DNA of 64,000 nucleotides, taken from contig JAENYD010000006.1 in assembly GCA_016842005.1 (NCBI GenBank), positions 42,272-106,271 of the forward strand, given 5' to 3'. This document shows positions 61,895-64,000 of this stretch, one piece after another; position 1 is the stretch's first letter, and each line of letters opens with the position of its first letter. The notes beneath the pieces are model-generated. The model had not been told where the DNA came from and did not search any database. It worked only from the letters and a program-made list of their open reading frames with translations. The position numbers and the translations under genes are program-made. Source of the DNA: Clostridium thermobutyricum (GTDB taxonomy: Bacteria; Bacillota; Clostridia; Ch29).

Positions 61895-61918
61895 AAGGCT
61901 GCGATAACCGCAGCCCAA
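61895..61918 (-). terminator. Terminator after the symporter operon
   Basis: Minus-strand GGGCTGCGGTTATCGCAGCC followed by TTTAATTT. Confidence 0.75.
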
Positions 61919-61972
61919 ATATGCTTACACTGTATAGCTCTTAATTTCAAAGGGTGAATTTCAGGATGATAC

Positions 61973-62071
61973 TTATGACTGCTTTTTCATGGCTATGTTC
62001 ATGCAGACAGCCACTCCACCCCACAGTACTATTGCTCCAAACAGTGCCATTATTATAGCTCCGCCTGTCAT
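61973..62071 (-). CDS. MetS-type small subunit of the symporter
   Basis: 32-residue single-helix peptide, MTGGAIIMALFGAIVLWGGV then AVCMNIAMKKQS. It fits the MetS/NSS small-subunit family, which accompanies sodium:amino-acid symporters (for example MetP/MetS of Corynebacterium). The ATG overlaps the symporter stop (TAATG), so the two are coupled in translation. Found by translating downstream of the symporter. Confidence 0.85.
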   Translation of the reverse strand: MTGGAIIMALFGAIVLWGGVAVCMNIAMKKQS

Positions 62072-63576
62072 TATTCCTGCACCTCCTCAACGGGTCTGGA
62101 CAGAACATCTGACTTCCACGGTTTGCTTGCAAGAACTATACCTGCTATAATAACTGCGGCTACAGCGCCCCATCCCAGGGCGATTATACCGCTCCACGGG
62201 TATCCGCCGTAGGGATTTACTATGTCGGTGTATACAAGCTGTACAAAGCTTACACCAAGAAGAACAGGAGTTATTACCTTAATACACAGGTCCCACCATT
62301 TGCCGATGGCAAAATCGGACAGGGGATTCACGTAGTTCCGTATCTTTTCTGCACCGTATACCCAGCCTATTATGATACATTCGTACAGACCAACAATGAT
62401 GATTATATAGTTTGAAACATAGTGGTCTACCGTATCGAATATGAACAGGCCGGCTTTTGTCGTATAAAGAAGACCTACAAGGAAACCTACTGCTGATACG
62501 ATGTTAACCGCCTTCTTCCTCGGCATGTCAAACTTCTCCACTATACCGGATACAAAGGCCTCTACCAGCGAAATACTGGAAGAAAGACCTGCTACAACCA
62601 GCGCTACGAAGAACATGACACCGAACAGTGCATTGGCTGCGGGCAGAAGGTCTATGGCTTTGGGGAATGTAATGAACGCAAGACCTATGCTTGCCGATAC
62701 AACATCCTGGAATGCCACTCCCTGGGTCTTTGCCATGTATCCGAGGATACCGAACGTACCAAAGCCCATGAAGAAGCTGTATCCGCAGTTTGCAAGACAG
62801 GTAATGAAAGCGTTGTTTACTATGTCGGATTTCCTTGGCAGATAGCTTGCATAGGCTATCATTACGCCGAAGGCAACGCTCAGGGTGAAGAATATCTGGC
62901 CGTAGGCTGCCACCCAGACCTGAGCATTGGCTATCTTGCTGAAGTTGGGCTCCAGGTACCAGTTGATGCCTTCCCATGCTCCGGGGAGGGTTATACCCCT
63001 TATAACTATTACTATCGACAGGGCGAACAGCAAAGGCATGAATACCTTACAGGCCTTTTCAATACCGGCGGATACGCCCTGGACGGTGATGATATAGTTA
63101 ATAGCCCAGATCAGCACGAAGGAAATAAGAACGGGCATGCTGAAACCCTGAAGGTCCCAGAAACCGCTGGACAGCTGCAGGTAGTTACCGAAGAAGAATG
63201 CATTGGGGTCTGCTCCCCATCCTCCGGTAAAGGCGTACCCTACATAGCTCAAAGCCCAGGCAAGAATTACTACATAATAGGACATAAGACCGAATGATGC
63301 AAGCTGCGGCCACCATCCCAGGGCCTCCCACTTCTTGTTCAGCTTTGCGAACACCCCAACTGAAGAAGCCTGGAACTTGTGGCCCACACCGAACTCAAGA
63401 AGCATTATGGGAATACCGGCAGTTAAAAGCGCTACAAAGTAAGGAATAAGAAATGCGCCGCCGCCGTTTTCGTAGGTCATGTAACTGAAACGCCAGATGT
63501 TACCCAGACCTACGGCTGAGCCTATACAGGCCAGAATAAAGCCTATACGAGAACCCCATTGATCTTTATTTGCCAT
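62071..63576 (-). CDS. Sodium-dependent transporter of the neurotransmitter:sodium symporter (NSS) family
   Basis: Sodium-coupled amino-acid importer, 501 residues. QWGSRIGFILACIGSAVGLGNIWRFSYMTYENGGGAFLIPY (about 6-46) is the signature of helix 1, with the sodium/substrate site in the unwound GSAVGLGNIWRFPY-type segment (here WRFSY). About 11-12 helices are expected; further segments include FFTLSVAFGVMIAYASYLP and LFGVMFFVALVVAGLSSSISLVEAF. The small subunit gene directly follows. A second small-subunit copy lies 370 bases upstream, so this transporter type is probably present in tandem. Confidence 0.93.
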   Translation of the reverse strand: MANKDQWGSRIGFILACIGSAVGLGNIWRFSYMTYENGGGAFLIPYFVALLTAGIPIMLLEFGVGHKFQASSVGVFAKLNKKWEALGWWPQLASFGLMSYYVVILAWALSYVGYAFTGGWGADPNAFFFGNYLQLSSGFWDLQGFSMPVLISFVLIWAINYIITVQGVSAGIEKACKVFMPLLFALSIVIVIRGITLPGAWEGINWYLEPNFSKIANAQVWVAAYGQIFFTLSVAFGVMIAYASYLPRKSDIVNNAFITCLANCGYSFFMGFGTFGILGYMAKTQGVAFQDVVSASIGLAFITFPKAIDLLPAANALFGVMFFVALVVAGLSSSISLVEAFVSGIVEKFDMPRKKAVNIVSAVGFLVGLLYTTKAGLFIFDTVDHYVSNYIIIIVGLYECIIIGWVYGAEKIRNYVNPLSDFAIGKWWDLCIKVITPVLLGVSFVQLVYTDIVNPYGGYPWSGIIALGWGAVAAVIIAGIVLASKPWKSDVLSRPVEEVQE

Positions 63577-63943
63577 TAAGTAATCAGCTCCTTAATATTT
63601 TTTTATGAGGCTATAGATAGTGTAAGCATAAATCTTGTTTCCTATACCGTCTGGTCGTCCAAAAACTATTTATATACTACCATTACATGCTTTCAAAGTC
63701 AATGAAATTGAATTTAATTTAATAATTTTTCAGATAATTGTAGTGTAATTATTTCCAGATGTCATTCCCGGACCTGATGCAGAATAATTATCCCTTTCAG
63801 GGTAAAGTACAGGACACCAATCCCGGAGGAAACCCCCCTGATTTAATATGCATCAAAAAAATAAAGCCGCATTCATTGAAGAATACGGCTTTTAACCCGA
63901 CTTATAAACCACTTTAATCGTTTGATTTGACGGTAAAGCTATG
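63577..63943. other. Intergenic between two symporter units
   Basis: About 365 bases. Apart from the terminator of the upstream unit at 63857-63893, no gene or RNA structure is recognised. The region presumably contains the promoter of the symporter operon. Confidence 0.5.
63857..63893 (-). terminator. Terminator of the second MetS-type gene
   Basis: Minus-strand AAAAGCCGTATTC-TTCAA-TGAATGCGGCTTTATTTTTTT, with one mismatch. Confidence 0.8.
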
Positions 63944-64000
63944 CTACTGCTTTTTCATGGCTATGTTCATGCAGACAGCCACTCCACCCCACAGTACTAT
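63944..64000 (-). CDS. Second MetS-type small subunit (partial, runs off the window)
   Basis: Reads IVLWGGVAVCMNIAMKKQ then TAG. From 63949 on it is identical base for base to the first small-subunit gene (61979 on) over the visible part, except that it ends one codon earlier. It implies another symporter gene just outside the window. Confidence 0.8.
   Translation of the reverse strand: MVLWGGVAVCMNIAMKKQ

Overview
The window comes from a spore-forming, anaerobic member of the Clostridia (Firmicutes). The basis is gene content: bofC, spoIID, sigI-rsgI, CgeB-type glycosyltransferases, the SCIFF peptide and its radical SAM maturase, an oxygen-independent HemZ, a CoA-dehydratase-type activase, T-box control of hisS-aspS, a Firmicutes-type 6S RNA and strong GGAGG ribosome sites. 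Species cannot be named. Almost all genes lie on the minus strand, so the biological reading order runs from high to low coordinates.

Layout, left to right. 1-1.9 kb: iron-sulfur cluster operon (Rrf2 regulator with a 30-bp palindromic operator, NifS, start of NifU). 1.9-12.1 kb: a long minus-strand surface-glycan operon (nucleotidyltransferase; acyltransferase, oxidoreductase and aminotransferase of an amino-sugar pathway; six glycosyltransferase-type genes, two of them tandem CgeB-like paralogues; a cytoplasmic-looking serine protease). 12.3-15.5 kb: a secreted CAP-domain protein, an unknown cysteine-bearing protein and a beta-propeller/coiled-coil protein. 15.5-18.5 kb: an A+T-rich glycan block (FnlA-like dehydratase, RmlD-like reductase, glycosyltransferase, decayed methyltransferase). 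18.7-29.2 kb: metabolic genes (DUF3343, threonine aldolase, a three-gene CoA-dehydratase activase set, 2-hydroxyacid dehydrogenase, GGDEF-EAL protein, glyoxylate aminotransferase, IclR regulator). 29.4-35.1 kb: rarA, a racemase remnant, ybjQ, glyA, tcdA, 6S RNA, a selenocysteine-containing glutaredoxin and an unknown gene.

35.1-61.8 kb is a conserved clostridial housekeeping run: aspS, hisS and T-box, hemZ, metallo-hydrolase, dtd, relA, recJ, lapA, secF, secD, gamma-carbonic anhydrase, scfB, scfA, TIGR04086, yajC, tgt, queA, spoIID, rsgI, sigI, DUF2905, ruvB, ruvA, ruvC, bofC. 62-64 kb holds a sodium-dependent amino-acid symporter with its tiny MetS-type subunit, and the edge of a second, nearly identical subunit gene.

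The most notable items are: (1) a glutaredoxin-like gene whose in-frame TGA stands exactly where the first CXXC cysteine should be and is followed by a SECIS-like hairpin; (2) a dispersed intergenic repeat family of about 110-200 bp that sits at gene ends and supplies stop codons or C-termini to several genes; (3) a T-box whose specifier reads GACAC, overlapping Asp and His codons, ahead of hisS-aspS; (4) a perfect 12-bp hairpin that buries the bofC ribosome site; (5) a probable SigI autoregulatory promoter and an unusual RsgI tail; (6) three gene remnants. No CRISPR array, rRNA, tRNA, transposase or prophage was seen.
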